Made by a program: the position numbers and the translations under genes
Shown here: piece after piece, positions 19,951 to 29,531 of the stretch
Layout of the letters: the number at the start of each line of letters is the position of its first letter
How positions within the stretch are numbered: the stretch's first letter is position 1
From: an uncultured Verrucomicrobiales bacterium
GTDB lineage: Bacteria; Verrucomicrobiota; Verrucomicrobiia; Verrucomicrobiales; Akkermansiaceae
Assembly (NCBI GenBank): GCA_937969495.1
Contig: CALBVY010000013.1
Coordinates: forward strand, 1 to 64,000
Length of the DNA stretch: 64,000 nucleotides
Reading direction: 5' to 3'
The notes under the pieces: generated by a model
Seen by the model: only the letters and a program-made list of their open reading frames with translations
What the model was told of the DNA's origin: nothing
Databases searched by the model: none

Positions 19951-20697
19951 CTACGTAACCTCCTTACGCTGCACCTCAATATCTCCCAAGATATGATCTT
20001 GGCGAATACGGAACTGATTCATCTTCATCAACTCCAACACCGCAAGAAAAGTTACAATCACCTCACCCTTAGAAGTGGCTTGAGCAAAAAGAGACGAAAA
20101 CTGAATACTCTCTCCAGGCTGTAACTCACCAAGTAGAAACTCGATCTTATCCGCCACGGTGTAACGATCATCCACGATGTCTCCCAAGTCATTGGCTTCC
20201 TCAAAGCGCTTCAAGACATTCTGAAATGCCCGGATCAGATCAAAAATATTTACATCCGGCAGTGGCTCATCAGCATCCTCTACAGGGGGTGTTGCCTTCT
20301 CCGGCATGTGAGCAAAGTAGCCTTCCTGCTCCGTCTCTTTAAGTGACAGGAATCCAGCCGCATCTTTGAATTTTTTATATTCAATGAGCTGACGAATCAA
20401 CTCCCAGCGCGGATCATCCTCCTCAATATCTTCTTCCGGTGGCTGCTCAGCCTTTGGTAGCAAAGTCCGGCTCTTGATATACATCAGATTCGCCGCCATC
20501 ACGATAAACTCAGAGGCTAAGTCAATATTGAGCATTTTAAACGTATCAATGTAATTAAGATACTGCTTAGTGATCCGCTCAATGGATATGCTATGAATAT
20601 CCACCTCATCTTTCTTGATGAGGTAGAGTAATAAATCCAGAGGACCCTCGAAAATATCGAGCCTTACTTTGTAATCAGCAGCTTCCACGTCGGCCAT
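19951..20697 (-). CDS. scpA: Segregation and condensation protein A
   Basis: A 248-residue kleisin. The N-terminus (YKVRLDIFEGPLDLLLYLI) and the following KKDEVDIHSISI stretch are diagnostic for ScpA, and the C-terminal winged-helix part includes EVIVTFLAVLELMKMNQ. ScpA bridges SMC heads with ScpB to compact and segregate the chromosome. No scpB or smc gene is in the window. Convergent with polA, with a 50-bp gap. Confidence 0.95.
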   Translation of the reverse strand: MADVEAADYKVRLDIFEGPLDLLLYLIKKDEVDIHSISIERITKQYLNYIDTFKMLNIDLASEFIVMAANLMYIKSRTLLPKAEQPPEEDIEEDDPRWELIRQLIEYKKFKDAAGFLSLKETEQEGYFAHMPEKATPPVEDADEPLPDVNIFDLIRAFQNVLKRFEEANDLGDIVDDRYTVADKIEFLLGELQPGESIQFSSLFAQATSKGEVIVTFLAVLELMKMNQFRIRQDHILGDIEVQRKEVT

Positions 20698-20762
20698 ATC
20701 GATAGGTGATCACCGCGCCACGTGCGAGTAAAATATCACCGCGCTATATAATACTACAGCGA

Positions 20763-21017
20763 CTAATAATGGCCTCGATACCCCCGACGGTGATGATGAG
20801 GGCGATAATAATCACGCTTATCGTAATTACGCCGATTATTTTTCCCCGCCGAGTAAGCAATAGCCCCTACCACCACCGCAGCAGCTGTAGCGGCCACAGG
20901 ATCAACACTCTGAACAGGTCGTCCGTAGGGATCATACGTCGTGGTGCAATTCGCCAATAGTAAAGAAGTCACGATAGCTGCAACGGCGAGTTGGATGGAG
21001 GAAAGTTTGTTTCTCAT
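20763..21017 (-). CDS. Small lipoprotein, Gly/Ala-zipper-like and His/Arg-rich tail
   Basis: An 84-residue protein with a lipoprotein signal peptide and lipobox LLANC (Cys24). The mature part has a hydrophobic AAVVVGAIAYSAG stretch resembling a glycine-zipper helix and ends in a Tyr/Arg/His-rich tail (HHHRRGYRGHY). Small envelope lipoproteins of this kind are common; the function is unknown. It has no close operon partner. Confidence 0.7.
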   Translation of the reverse strand: MRNKLSSIQLAVAAIVTSLLLANCTTTYDPYGRPVQSVDPVAATAAAVVVGAIAYSAGKNNRRNYDKRDYYRPHHHRRGYRGHY

Positions 21018-21098
21018 ACCCCTTGAGACGCGGTGACCAGATCACATATTCAACCAAATTCACGATTATTTTGGAAACAGTAACCTCCACACCACCTC

Positions 21099-22106
21099 TT
21101 ACTCAGCCAATTCTTTTTTCCTCGCACGGGTTTTAAAACTGCGTGCAAGATTATGAATAGGTAGCTCGATGTATTGATAAAACAAGATCGCTACAGCAAT
21201 GGATGCAGCGGTAGCCAAAGAAACACCCAATGGCTGGTTATTAATCCATTGCCAGCGCTCTGGGAGCATTCTTAAATGGATCAACACAGCACCACCGATG
21301 GCGAGATGCAGGAGGTAAAGTGAGTAAGAGGTTACTCCTAACTTTAGTAACCATGGAGATTTTATTTGCGGACTCCAGAGGATACATACCGCAGTAAGTA
21401 ATCCCACCCCAGCACTCGTGACATTTCTTGTCTCTTGATGAGAAAATGCTGCCAAAATAAGCAGTAGCCAGAACATCAGCTTCCCGATTTTTTTCTCCTT
21501 ATATAGAAAAACCAAAATCCCTATGGCAAAAAATGCCGTCCATGAGAATACTGTTTCGCTGTATCCCACAAAGTAACTCGGACAAATCCACAGCAACAGT
21601 GTAACGATCCTCACCCAAGCTGACCGATACATCAGTAGCGGAAATGAAAGCACGATTAAAAAGTAATACTGCGCCTCAATTGCGAGCGTCCAAAACACTG
21701 GCAAATACCAGCTCTCCCCAACAAAATCAGCAGTTAAAGTAAAGTTCGCCAACGCCCTCGACCATGTCAGATCCGGTGAATCTCCACCATAACCCAGCAA
21801 GGAATTACCATAAATCATCAATAAAAGGTTCGTGATAGCAACAATAGCAAACACAGGATAGAGCCTAACCATTCGCCTCAGAAGAAAGTTCCCCATATCA
21901 CGATATTGGAACCTGCTCCAGCTCATCGCCAGAGGAATAACAAAGCCTGAAATAACAAAAAATACCTCCACTCCATAATGGCCATATTCTAACGAGGTAG
22001 ATAGAAATCCACCATCACGATAATTAAAATGAAAAAGGCACACCACCAATGCCGCCACCGCCCTGAGAACATCAAGAATGGAGAGGTGTACTTTAGCTTG
22101 CTGCAT
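21099..22106 (-). CDS. Acyltransferase 3 family membrane protein
   Basis: About 335 residues with roughly ten membrane helices. The N-terminus SILDVLRAVAALVVCLFHF contains the family LxxLRxxAxxxVxxxH pattern with the catalytic-type His, and GVEVFFVISGFVI is the second hallmark. These enzymes O-acetylate surface polysaccharides or lipids (OafA/NodX-like). ATG 22106 avoids overlap with the upstream gene; the alternative start at 22145 would add 13 residues and overlap it by 11 bp. It is probably co-transcribed with the U32 gene. Confidence 0.9.
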   Translation of the reverse strand: MQQAKVHLSILDVLRAVAALVVCLFHFNYRDGGFLSTSLEYGHYGVEVFFVISGFVIPLAMSWSRFQYRDMGNFLLRRMVRLYPVFAIVAITNLLLMIYGNSLLGYGGDSPDLTWSRALANFTLTADFVGESWYLPVFWTLAIEAQYYFLIVLSFPLLMYRSAWVRIVTLLLWICPSYFVGYSETVFSWTAFFAIGILVFLYKEKKIGKLMFWLLLILAAFSHQETRNVTSAGVGLLTAVCILWSPQIKSPWLLKLGVTSYSLYLLHLAIGGAVLIHLRMLPERWQWINNQPLGVSLATAASIAVAILFYQYIELPIHNLARSFKTRARKKELAE

Positions 22107-22134
22107 CACGGGTAAATTCAAAAAGATCAGCAAT

Positions 22135-24594
22135 TTATCGACCAATCACTTGCAATGTACCTTCTGTCACCCCTAGCTGCTCAGTCACATCCAGATTCTG
22201 CCACAGGTGCTGCCCGCTAGTTTCTCCCGCTAGAAGCTGCTGATAGGCATGAATACTCTTCTCCGCAGCAGCACGATCTTCATCAAGAAAATCAACACGG
22301 AACCTCCGTAACCCTGTTCCACGAAGCTGCTGATAGAATCTTGCTCCCGTCTGAGATCTCCCATTAAACAGTGTATTTCTACAGCCCACATCTGCTTTCA
22401 GCGTATGCAGCTGCCCCACTCTATCTTTCAGCTGCACATGATGCTTTTCACAAGGTTTGCCACAGTCGAGAATACTCGTGCCACCATCGCTAAGGAAAGT
22501 GCAGAAGACACAATGCTCCATATGAAACATCGGCATATGCTGGTGGAGAGTAAGCTCAAACCAATCTGTGGGAGCTTTCACCAACAAGTCTAACACCTGA
22601 TCAATATTAAGATCATAAGAAACCGTAAGATGATCAAGTTTCCCCTCTTCACGAAGAATCTTCGCCGTGATAGGATTGGCACAATTCAGGGAGAAATCTC
22701 CTGTTTTATAAAAGTCTGTATGATCTTTAAAGTAAGCGATCCCACCAAGGTTCCGAATCAGCACACCATCTGGCTCAGCACGCTCAACCACTTTGAAAAA
22801 ACCCGCCTCTCCAGACTTCTGAATACGAGGTGTAGCTAGATGCACCCGTGTACCACCAGACTGCCGCACTAGTGCCACGGCCTCCTTACCTCTCCGAATA
22901 TCTTCAAAATCCACATAAATATTAGCAACTCCAGCTGCAAGCGCAGCTTCGATCTGCTCCATGCTCCTACACAGGGTAGATAACTCCCGCTGAGATGACT
23001 CATCCGTTTTACGCTCAGGCATAAGGTCTGCCAGCTCAGCAGTAGAGACTCGGGCAGGAGCAACTTCTTTATCCTGATTATCCATAGCTTCTATGAGAGC
23101 ACGGCGTAACCTATTCACCGCAGAGACGGGCATCATCACTGCACCTTCTAGCAGGTTGGTTAACTTACCTAGCTTCCATAACGTTCCACCTAAGCGTCCC
23201 AGTTGTTTTTCTAGAAATTCCTGCGTGAAGGGGCGGCTCTGAGCTATTTCTAACACACCTTCAGAGGACACTGTAACATCTCCACAGTTTAAGTTCATGG
23301 CCATGCCAGCACTGCCAGTCACGGTGATATCTAGAGTCTTCCTCAGCGGCTCAAGCTTAGCGTTTTTCCAGCTCGCTTTGAGGACATTATTAAGCTTGGG
23401 GTCATCTGTTTTCCAAATTTTCTGCCCTGTTTTAATCCGATTCCAGTCCAGCCCGCTATGCTCGTGGTGGAACATAAGCCGCTCACCCTTCACCTGCCAG
23501 ACACGTGCGCCTTGTTCATGATCCCTATTTTCGCCGGCATCAAAGACAACACCATCACCCGCCTTCACGGGAATACGTGTAGCAAGTTTCACCTCCACCC
23601 AGCCACGCGAACAATCGGTCACTTCACCGAGGTAAACACCGCGTTTTTTGCCAAATTTCCCATGGGTTAGCCGTGGATGATTAGTTCCTTCTAACCAACC
23701 TGAGGAAAGGCCACGTGAAAAAGTCATCTCCATGGAGTATCGGTCTTCATCCGTAATAGGGCTGTCATCTTCTGCCACAGCTGCATCAATTGCTTTACGA
23801 TACACCTTTGTGATTGCCGCCACATACTCAGGGGACTTCAGTCTGCCCTCAATTTTGTAAGAAACCACACCTTGCTTAACAAGATCTGGGATAAAATCCA
23901 CTGCTGCGAGATCCTGTGGGCTAAGTAAGTAGCGCACATCTTCCATATCACGCTCTTCACCATCGACCACCAATGTATAAGGCATCCTACACGCTTGTGC
24001 ACACTCACCACGGTTTGCAGACCGCTGCCCCAGACTCTCACTAGTAAGACACTGACCAGAATAAGCCACACAGAGCGCACCGTGTACGAACACTTCCAGC
24101 GGCACACATTCTTGAGGGTTAAATTTACTGATATGCTTAAGCGAAAGTTCTCGCGCCAGCACAGCACGGTCTAGCTGGTAGAGTTGATCTGCAAAGGCTA
24201 GCCCTTCAGGTGACGTAATCGTCATCTGCGTAGATGCATGAATCTCAATACTAGGCGCCACGTGCCTACAAAGCCGTGCCAAGCCAAGGTCTTGGACAAT
24301 AATAGCATCCACGCCACACTTTTCTAACAAAATTAACTGCTCCTCAGCCGCAGCTAACTCACCGGTGAAGACAAGTGTATTCATGGTGACAAATCCACGC
24401 ACACCATGGCCGTGGAGGAACTCCATGAGCTCCGGTAAATCATCTTCGGTAAAATTATCCGCTCGCAGCCGAGCATTAAATTTTGGCAAGCCAAAGAAAA
24501 TCGCGTCCGCACCATTTGCCACCGCCGCACGCGCACAGTCCCAGTTTCCCGCAGGAGAAAGTAATTCAGGCTCTCGATCAGTGGTACTAGGCAT
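22135..24594 (-). CDS. U32 family protein with DUF3656, RlhA-like RNA hydroxylase
   Basis: About 819 residues from ATG 24594 (frame opens at 24630). The N-terminal U32 domain begins PELLSPAGNWDCARAAVANGADA and has the Cys cluster region GQCLTSESLGQRSANRGECAQACRMPY typical of the family; a DUF3656-like middle domain and a second U32-like segment (CVFCTFL, CGKPCEKH) follow. E. coli RlhA, with a similar architecture, hydroxylates C2501 of 23S rRNA; relatives modify tRNA. The older label peptidase U32 is probably wrong for this subgroup. The exact RNA target is not certain. Confidence 0.83.
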   Translation of the reverse strand: MPSTTDREPELLSPAGNWDCARAAVANGADAIFFGLPKFNARLRADNFTEDDLPELMEFLHGHGVRGFVTMNTLVFTGELAAAEEQLILLEKCGVDAIIVQDLGLARLCRHVAPSIEIHASTQMTITSPEGLAFADQLYQLDRAVLARELSLKHISKFNPQECVPLEVFVHGALCVAYSGQCLTSESLGQRSANRGECAQACRMPYTLVVDGEERDMEDVRYLLSPQDLAAVDFIPDLVKQGVVSYKIEGRLKSPEYVAAITKVYRKAIDAAVAEDDSPITDEDRYSMEMTFSRGLSSGWLEGTNHPRLTHGKFGKKRGVYLGEVTDCSRGWVEVKLATRIPVKAGDGVVFDAGENRDHEQGARVWQVKGERLMFHHEHSGLDWNRIKTGQKIWKTDDPKLNNVLKASWKNAKLEPLRKTLDITVTGSAGMAMNLNCGDVTVSSEGVLEIAQSRPFTQEFLEKQLGRLGGTLWKLGKLTNLLEGAVMMPVSAVNRLRRALIEAMDNQDKEVAPARVSTAELADLMPERKTDESSQRELSTLCRSMEQIEAALAAGVANIYVDFEDIRRGKEAVALVRQSGGTRVHLATPRIQKSGEAGFFKVVERAEPDGVLIRNLGGIAYFKDHTDFYKTGDFSLNCANPITAKILREEGKLDHLTVSYDLNIDQVLDLLVKAPTDWFELTLHQHMPMFHMEHCVFCTFLSDGGTSILDCGKPCEKHHVQLKDRVGQLHTLKADVGCRNTLFNGRSQTGARFYQQLRGTGLRRFRVDFLDEDRAAAEKSIHAYQQLLAGETSGQHLWQNLDVTEQLGVTEGTLQVIGR

Positions 24595-24646
24595 CAGCGG
24601 CAGCATCGCTAAAAATACACAAATGTCCATTCGCGAAACACCCTAT

Positions 24647-24671
24647 CGCCCTAGAATTGACGCCCTAGAAT
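24647..24671. promoter_or_regulatory. 11-bp direct repeat between the U32 gene and the glucosylglycerate operon
   Basis: CGCCCTAGAAT occurs at 24647-24657 and again at 24661-24671, a 14-bp period, about 80 bp upstream of the D-glycerate kinase start and 53 bp upstream of the divergent U32 start. It may be a regulator-binding site for either promoter. No regulator gene is adjacent. Confidence 0.4.
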
Positions 24672-24750
24672 ATTAATTCTCTCTCATGGCACTATGCTTG
24701 CTATCATTAATTAAATCTCACCTAATTCATCACAATCACCCATCAACATT

Positions 24751-25635
24751 ATGCTCGGAATATCGCATTGGCTGCCATCGCTGATTAAAAAAGAGGCTCT
24801 ACCCCCGGCTTTTGAAGATCTTGCAGTGGCCTATTTTCTACCATTAGCAGAACAGATCGCTTCTTGGGCAAATCATCACCCCCACCCTCTTGTGATCGGT
24901 GTCAATGGTGCGCAAGGCACTGGTAAATCAACTATGTGTAAGGTGTTAGCACAGGCTCTAGAACATAATCATCACCTTCAGTGTGCTGTTATTTCCATTG
25001 ATGATATTTATCTGACACATAGCGAGAGAAGCAAGCTCGCTGAAGATGTGCACCCGCTGTTACAGACTCGCGGCGTACCAGGCACCCATGATATTGCCAT
25101 GGGGCTAGACCTAATCAACCAGCTAAAAGCTCGGCAAACTCCAACTATCCCCATATTTAATAAAGCCATTGATGATCGAGCACCTCAAGAGCAGTGGATA
25201 AAGCTCGATCAAGCAGTGGATATTATCCTTTTTGAAGGATGGTGTGTGGGAGCCATCGCACAGCAAAACCAAGCACTCGCCACGCCCATCAATCAGCTCG
25301 AAAAAAACGAGGACCGCGAAGCTGTATGGCGACAGTTTTTTAACCAGCAGTTAAAAACCTCTTACGCAGAACTTTTCCAACTAATAGATCGCCTCATCAT
25401 GCTTAAGGCTCCAGACTTTGAATGTGTTTATGAATGGCGTATGACTCAGGAAAAAAAATTAGACCGAAATCAACAAGGCAAAGGCATCATGAATCCTGCA
25501 CAACTCACACGATTCATCATGCACTATGAGCGCCTTACACGCTGGATGTTTAAAGAAATGCCCGCGCGTGCAGATTGCGTGTTAGAATTAAATCACGATC
25601 ATAACATCACCACGGCACACTACCAAACTAGCTGA
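24751..25635 (+). CDS. D-glycerate 3-kinase (GLYK-type P-loop kinase)
   Basis: A 294-residue cytoplasmic kinase with Walker A GAQGTGKST at 53-61. The region SIDDIYLTHSERSKLAEDVHPLL followed by RGVPGTHD is the signature of plant-type D-glycerate 3-kinases (E. coli YggC relatives), which use ATP to phosphorylate D-glycerate to 3-phosphoglycerate. It is the first gene of a three-gene operon with GpgP-like and GpgS/phosphorylase genes (10 bp and 4 bp gaps). There it would recycle the D-glycerate released by phosphorolysis of glucosylglycerate and feed 3-phosphoglycerate back to the synthase. Confidence 0.88.
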   Translation: MLGISHWLPSLIKKEALPPAFEDLAVAYFLPLAEQIASWANHHPHPLVIGVNGAQGTGKSTMCKVLAQALEHNHHLQCAVISIDDIYLTHSERSKLAEDVHPLLQTRGVPGTHDIAMGLDLINQLKARQTPTIPIFNKAIDDRAPQEQWIKLDQAVDIILFEGWCVGAIAQQNQALATPINQLEKNEDREAVWRQFFNQQLKTSYAELFQLIDRLIMLKAPDFECVYEWRMTQEKKLDRNQQGKGIMNPAQLTRFIMHYERLTRWMFKEMPARADCVLELNHDHNITTAHYQTS

Positions 25636-25645
25636 CCCACTTGTG

Positions 25646-26467
25646 ATGAAAAAACTCCTTATTGTTACCGATCTCGATGCCAGCTTCATCGATGACAACT
25701 ACCAGTACACCGAAGCTGAAGAAGCGATCAAACAACTCGATGAACAAGGGTTTCCTCTCGTTTTCAACTCGAGTAAAACACTCGCCGAGATTACCTCTCT
25801 CGCTCAAGAGCTAGAACTCACCACACCTCTCATCGCAGAGAATGGCGGCATCATCGCAGTTACTAACCAGTCCGAGATTTCAAAACACTGTGCTCAATCA
25901 CCATGGAAAAAAGAAGGCACATACCAAACACTCATCACCGGTCTATCACGCGACTTCATCCTCACCATCGCTCATAACGCCCGCAAGGAACATGGATACC
26001 GTTTTACAGGTTTCTACGATATGTCAGATCAAGATCTATCTGACCTAACTGGACTAACCGAATATCAAGCTCACATCGCGAAGCAGAGGCACGTTTCAGA
26101 GCCCATTCTGTGGCAAGACACCGCAGAGCGTTGGGAAACATTCTGCTCACATCTCCAGACCCAAGGTATACGCACTCTTCGCGGAGGCCGCTTCATCCAC
26201 CTCATGGGACCCGCCGATAAAGCAGATGGACTCCAAGTCACCAAGGAACTCTATCAAAAATGCTATCCCAATACCAAGTGGACTACCGTAGCCCTTGGAG
26301 ACAGCGCCAATGACCAATCCATGCTAAAGAGCGCTGACATCGCTATTGTCATCCCCCACCCAGATGGGGTAAAAGTTGAAATCAGCGGCAATCATGTCAC
26401 TTATGCAAAATATCCAGCATCCAAAGGCTGGAATGATTCTATTTTAAACCTACTATCAAAAACCTAA
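25646..26467 (+). CDS. gpgP: HAD-IIB phosphatase, glucosyl/mannosyl-3-phosphoglycerate phosphatase-like
   Basis: A 273-residue HAD phosphatase; ATG 25646 is preferred over the GTG just before it. Motif I is TDLDAS with nucleophile D9 and acid D11, and motif IV is ALGDSANDQSML. The AENGGII motif and overall length match the MpgP/GpgP subgroup of Cof-type phosphatases. It should remove the phosphate from glucosyl-3-phosphoglycerate to give glucosylglycerate. The neighbouring synthase domain (4 bp away) supports that substrate over mannosyl or sucrose phosphates. Confidence 0.82.
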   Translation: MKKLLIVTDLDASFIDDNYQYTEAEEAIKQLDEQGFPLVFNSSKTLAEITSLAQELELTTPLIAENGGIIAVTNQSEISKHCAQSPWKKEGTYQTLITGLSRDFILTIAHNARKEHGYRFTGFYDMSDQDLSDLTGLTEYQAHIAKQRHVSEPILWQDTAERWETFCSHLQTQGIRTLRGGRFIHLMGPADKADGLQVTKELYQKCYPNTKWTTVALGDSANDQSMLKSADIAIVIPHPDGVKVEISGNHVTYAKYPASKGWNDSILNLLSKT

Positions 26468-26471
26468 CAAA

Positions 26472-29459
26472 ATGGGAGACTTTCATCAATTCGGAGTTGT
26501 AACCACACTCCACCAGCTCAATGAGCGCCCTCTAGAAGAGCTAGAAGAAGAGCTCCTCGCCATCCGCCAGAAAAAACCTATGGGACTCATCCTCCCATCA
26601 CTTTATTCGGAACTTGAGGGCCCTGCACTTAGCTCCATCGTGGATGAAATATCAAACGTCCCCTACTTGGACCAGATTGTTGTGGGGCTTGATCGCGCCG
26701 ATGAAAGTCAGTTTAAAAAAGCACTCCAGTTTTTCGACCGCCTCCCACAACACCCAGACATCCTATGGAATGATGGCCCAAGATTGAGAAAGATCGATGC
26801 ACTACTTCAGGAAAAAGGCCTAGCACCACGTGAAGCCGGTAAAGGGCGTAACGTATGGTACATGTTCGGCTACATACTCGCCTCAGGGAAAGTAGATACC
26901 GTCGCTATCCATGACTGCGATATCCTCACCTATAAACGAGATCTCTTAGCGCGCCTAATCTACCCAGTAGCAAATCCAGCTCTCAGCTATAAGTTTTGTA
27001 AAGGCTACTACGCCCGCATCGCTAACAACTCTCTCAATGGCCGCGCATGCAGACTGTTAGTCACCCCCCTCCTACGCGCTCTAAAGAAAGTCTGCGGTCC
27101 GAACGAATACCTCGATTTTCTCGATAGCTTCCGCTACCCACTCGCTGGAGAATTTTCACTCTCACGCGATGTCATCGAGGATATCCGCATCCCCTCAGAC
27201 TGGGGCTTGGAAATGGGCACCCTCTCTGAAATGCAGCGTAATTACGCCACCAATCAAATCTGCCAGGTGGATATTGCCGACACCTACGATCACAAACATC
27301 AGGAACTCTCCCTCGATGATAAGACCAAGGGCTTATCCAAAATGAGCTGTGATATCACCAAATCACTCTACAGAAAAATGGCAACTCAAGGTGAGGTCTT
27401 CACCCAAGAACGCATCCGCACCATTAAGGCCACCTACTACCGCATCGCCCTAGATCTTGTAGACAGCTACCACAGTGATGCCGCTATCAACGGCTTATCT
27501 TATGACATTCACACCGAAGGTCATGCCATCGAGGTGTTTGCCGAAAATATCATTCAAGCAGGGAACGATTTCCTGAATCCAGAGCTCTCCATGGACACTC
27601 CATTTATGCCGAGTTGGAAACGCGTCATCTCCGCCGTACCCAATGTGATGGATATGCTCCTTGATGCCGTAGAGGCAGATCGCCGCGAATTTGGAGGAAA
27701 TACAAGATACGATATCATGCAGCACCCCAAGGTGCAGCAGCTCAAAGTAGGCGTGCAAGAACGCGTCCGCAACATCTACGGAGATACACATACCCAAGAA
27801 ATCACAGAAAAGATTTTCACCACAGCGCCACTTGCCCAAAAAGCCATTGAATCAACACCTAGCGCGAATAAATGGAACGAACAAGACATCATGGTCATCA
27901 CCTATGCTGACTCTATCCGCAGCAAAGATGAAGCACCACTCAGAACTCTCTATGAATTCTTTCGCCGAGAGCTCAAACACCACATTAACAACATCCACAT
28001 CCTCCCCTTTAATCCCTACAGCTCCGATGATGGCTTTTCAGTCATTGATTACAACGCCATTAATCCAAACCACGGAGACTGGGCAGACATCGAGCAGTTT
28101 ACAACCCACTTCAAAGTCATGGCTGACCTCGTCATCAACCATTGCTCAAGGGAATCCACTTGGTTTAAAAATTTCCAAGAGAATATTGCACCAGGGAAAG
28201 ACTACTTCATTGATGGCTCAAACTTCAAGGACCTCACCAAAGTCGTTAGACCACGAAGCACCCCTCTCTTAACCTCTGTGCAAACAGTAAACGGAGAAAA
28301 AGAAGTCTGGTGCACATTCAGCGAAGACCAAGTGGATCTCAATTTTGCCAATCCTGATGTCCTACTAGAAGTCATCCGCATCATTCAGCTCTATCTCGAT
28401 AAAGGCATCACCATTTTCCGTTTAGATGCCGTAGCATTCTTATGGAAAGAAGACGGCACCAATTGCGTCCACCGCACTGAGACACACGAGATCATCAGAC
28501 TTCTGCGCCTCATTATCGAGAATCTTGACCCTCATGCCATTCTCATCACAGAAACAAACGTCCCTAACAAAGAAAACCTGAGCTACTTTGGTAACGGCAA
28601 CGAAGCTCACTTAATCTACAACTTCTCACTCCCCCCACTCCTCCTCCACACCATGCTCAGTGGCGATTGTAGCCACCTCAAAAAATGGATGATGTCCATG
28701 CCGCCAGCTCGGCGTGGCCGCGCATACCTCAACTTCATCGCCTCCCATGACGGCATCGGCCTACGCCCAGCCGAGGGGCTACTCACGGAACGCGAACATG
28801 ACAATCTACTAGCCACCATCCGCAATTTTGGTGGCGAGATTTCCATGCGCCGTATGCCAGACGGAAACCTCAAGCCCTATGAAGCAAATATTTCCCTCTA
28901 CAGCGCGATGGCAGGCACTATTGCAAACGGCCCAGATAGCTGGCAGCTTGATCGCTTCATCACCGCACACACCATCATGATGGCTCTCGAAGGCCTCCCT
29001 GCATTTTATATTCACAGCCTGTTAGGAACAGAGAATGATCTCCAAGGCATGGCAGAATCAGGTCAAGTTCGCTCCATCAATCGCTACAAGTGGGACAAAG
29101 AAGATCTAGAAAAAACCCTAACCGATGGTAAGTCCCACCACCAAACCCTCTTCCACGAAATCCTGCGCAGAATTGACATCCGCAAGCAGCAAGCAGCCTT
29201 CCACCCCAACGCTACCCAATATACTCTGCACTTAGGAAATCAGATATTTGCTTTCTGGCGAGAGAGCCTAGATCGCTCCCAGTCGATATTCGCCATCCAC
29301 AATATCTCGGATCAAATCCAGCAGATCCCACTCGTCGAATTAAATATGATCACCACAGAAAGGTGGATCGATTTACTTAATGAAAAGTCTTACACCAGCC
29401 AAGACCCACACCTCGAGCTCCCTCCATACGGCTGCGCTTGGATCTCCAATCAAACCTAA
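26472..29459 (+). CDS. gpgS: Fusion of glucosyl-3-phosphoglycerate synthase (GT81) and GH13_18 phosphorylase
   Basis: A 995-residue two-enzyme protein. Residues 1 to about 400 match GpgS-type glycosyltransferases: GKGRNVWYMFGYILASG, a DCD metal motif at 148-150, SYKFCKGYYAR, and PLAGEFSLSR then WGLEMGTLSE. From M474 onward is a complete GH13 subfamily 18 enzyme (sucrose phosphorylase relatives): nucleophile D652 in FRLDAVAFLWK, acid/base E694 in ITETNVP and D760 in SHDGIG. Given the partner genes, glucosylglycerate phosphorylase activity is most likely, with sucrose phosphorylase as the alternative. The frame is uninterrupted across the junction, so this is one gene. Cytoplasmic; NDP-glucose plus 3-phosphoglycerate would be joined by one half, and glucosylglycerate plus Pi converted to glucose-1-phosphate and D-glycerate by the other. 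Confidence 0.88.
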   Translation: MGDFHQFGVVTTLHQLNERPLEELEEELLAIRQKKPMGLILPSLYSELEGPALSSIVDEISNVPYLDQIVVGLDRADESQFKKALQFFDRLPQHPDILWNDGPRLRKIDALLQEKGLAPREAGKGRNVWYMFGYILASGKVDTVAIHDCDILTYKRDLLARLIYPVANPALSYKFCKGYYARIANNSLNGRACRLLVTPLLRALKKVCGPNEYLDFLDSFRYPLAGEFSLSRDVIEDIRIPSDWGLEMGTLSEMQRNYATNQICQVDIADTYDHKHQELSLDDKTKGLSKMSCDITKSLYRKMATQGEVFTQERIRTIKATYYRIALDLVDSYHSDAAINGLSYDIHTEGHAIEVFAENIIQAGNDFLNPELSMDTPFMPSWKRVISAVPNVMDMLLDAVEADRREFGGNTRYDIMQHPKVQQLKVGVQERVRNIYGDTHTQEITEKIFTTAPLAQKAIESTPSANKWNEQDIMVITYADSIRSKDEAPLRTLYEFFRRELKHHINNIHILPFNPYSSDDGFSVIDYNAINPNHGDWADIEQFTTHFKVMADLVINHCSRESTWFKNFQENIAPGKDYFIDGSNFKDLTKVVRPRSTPLLTSVQTVNGEKEVWCTFSEDQVDLNFANPDVLLEVIRIIQLYLDKGITIFRLDAVAFLWKEDGTNCVHRTETHEIIRLLRLIIENLDPHAILITETNVPNKENLSYFGNGNEAHLIYNFSLPPLLLHTMLSGDCSHLKKWMMSMPPARRGRAYLNFIASHDGIGLRPAEGLLTEREHDNLLATIRNFGGEISMRRMPDGNLKPYEANISLYSAMAGTIANGPDSWQLDRFITAHTIMMALEGLPAFYIHSLLGTENDLQGMAESGQVRSINRYKWDKEDLEKTLTDGKSHHQTLFHEILRRIDIRKQQAAFHPNATQYTLHLGNQIFAFWRESLDRSQSIFAIHNISDQIQQIPLVELNMITTERWIDLLNEKSYTSQDPHLELPPYGCAWISNQT

Positions 29460-29531
29460 CTAACCAATAGCTCAATCATATTCAGCCTTGCGCTAAGACC
29501 TGAAATCCTCTGCCATAAACCCCACGAGGAA

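Noticed and set aside
27495..27839. 114-residue antisense frame inside the GpgS/GH13 fusion
   Set aside because: It lies opposite a strongly supported gene in a region with intact motifs and has no protein-like features.
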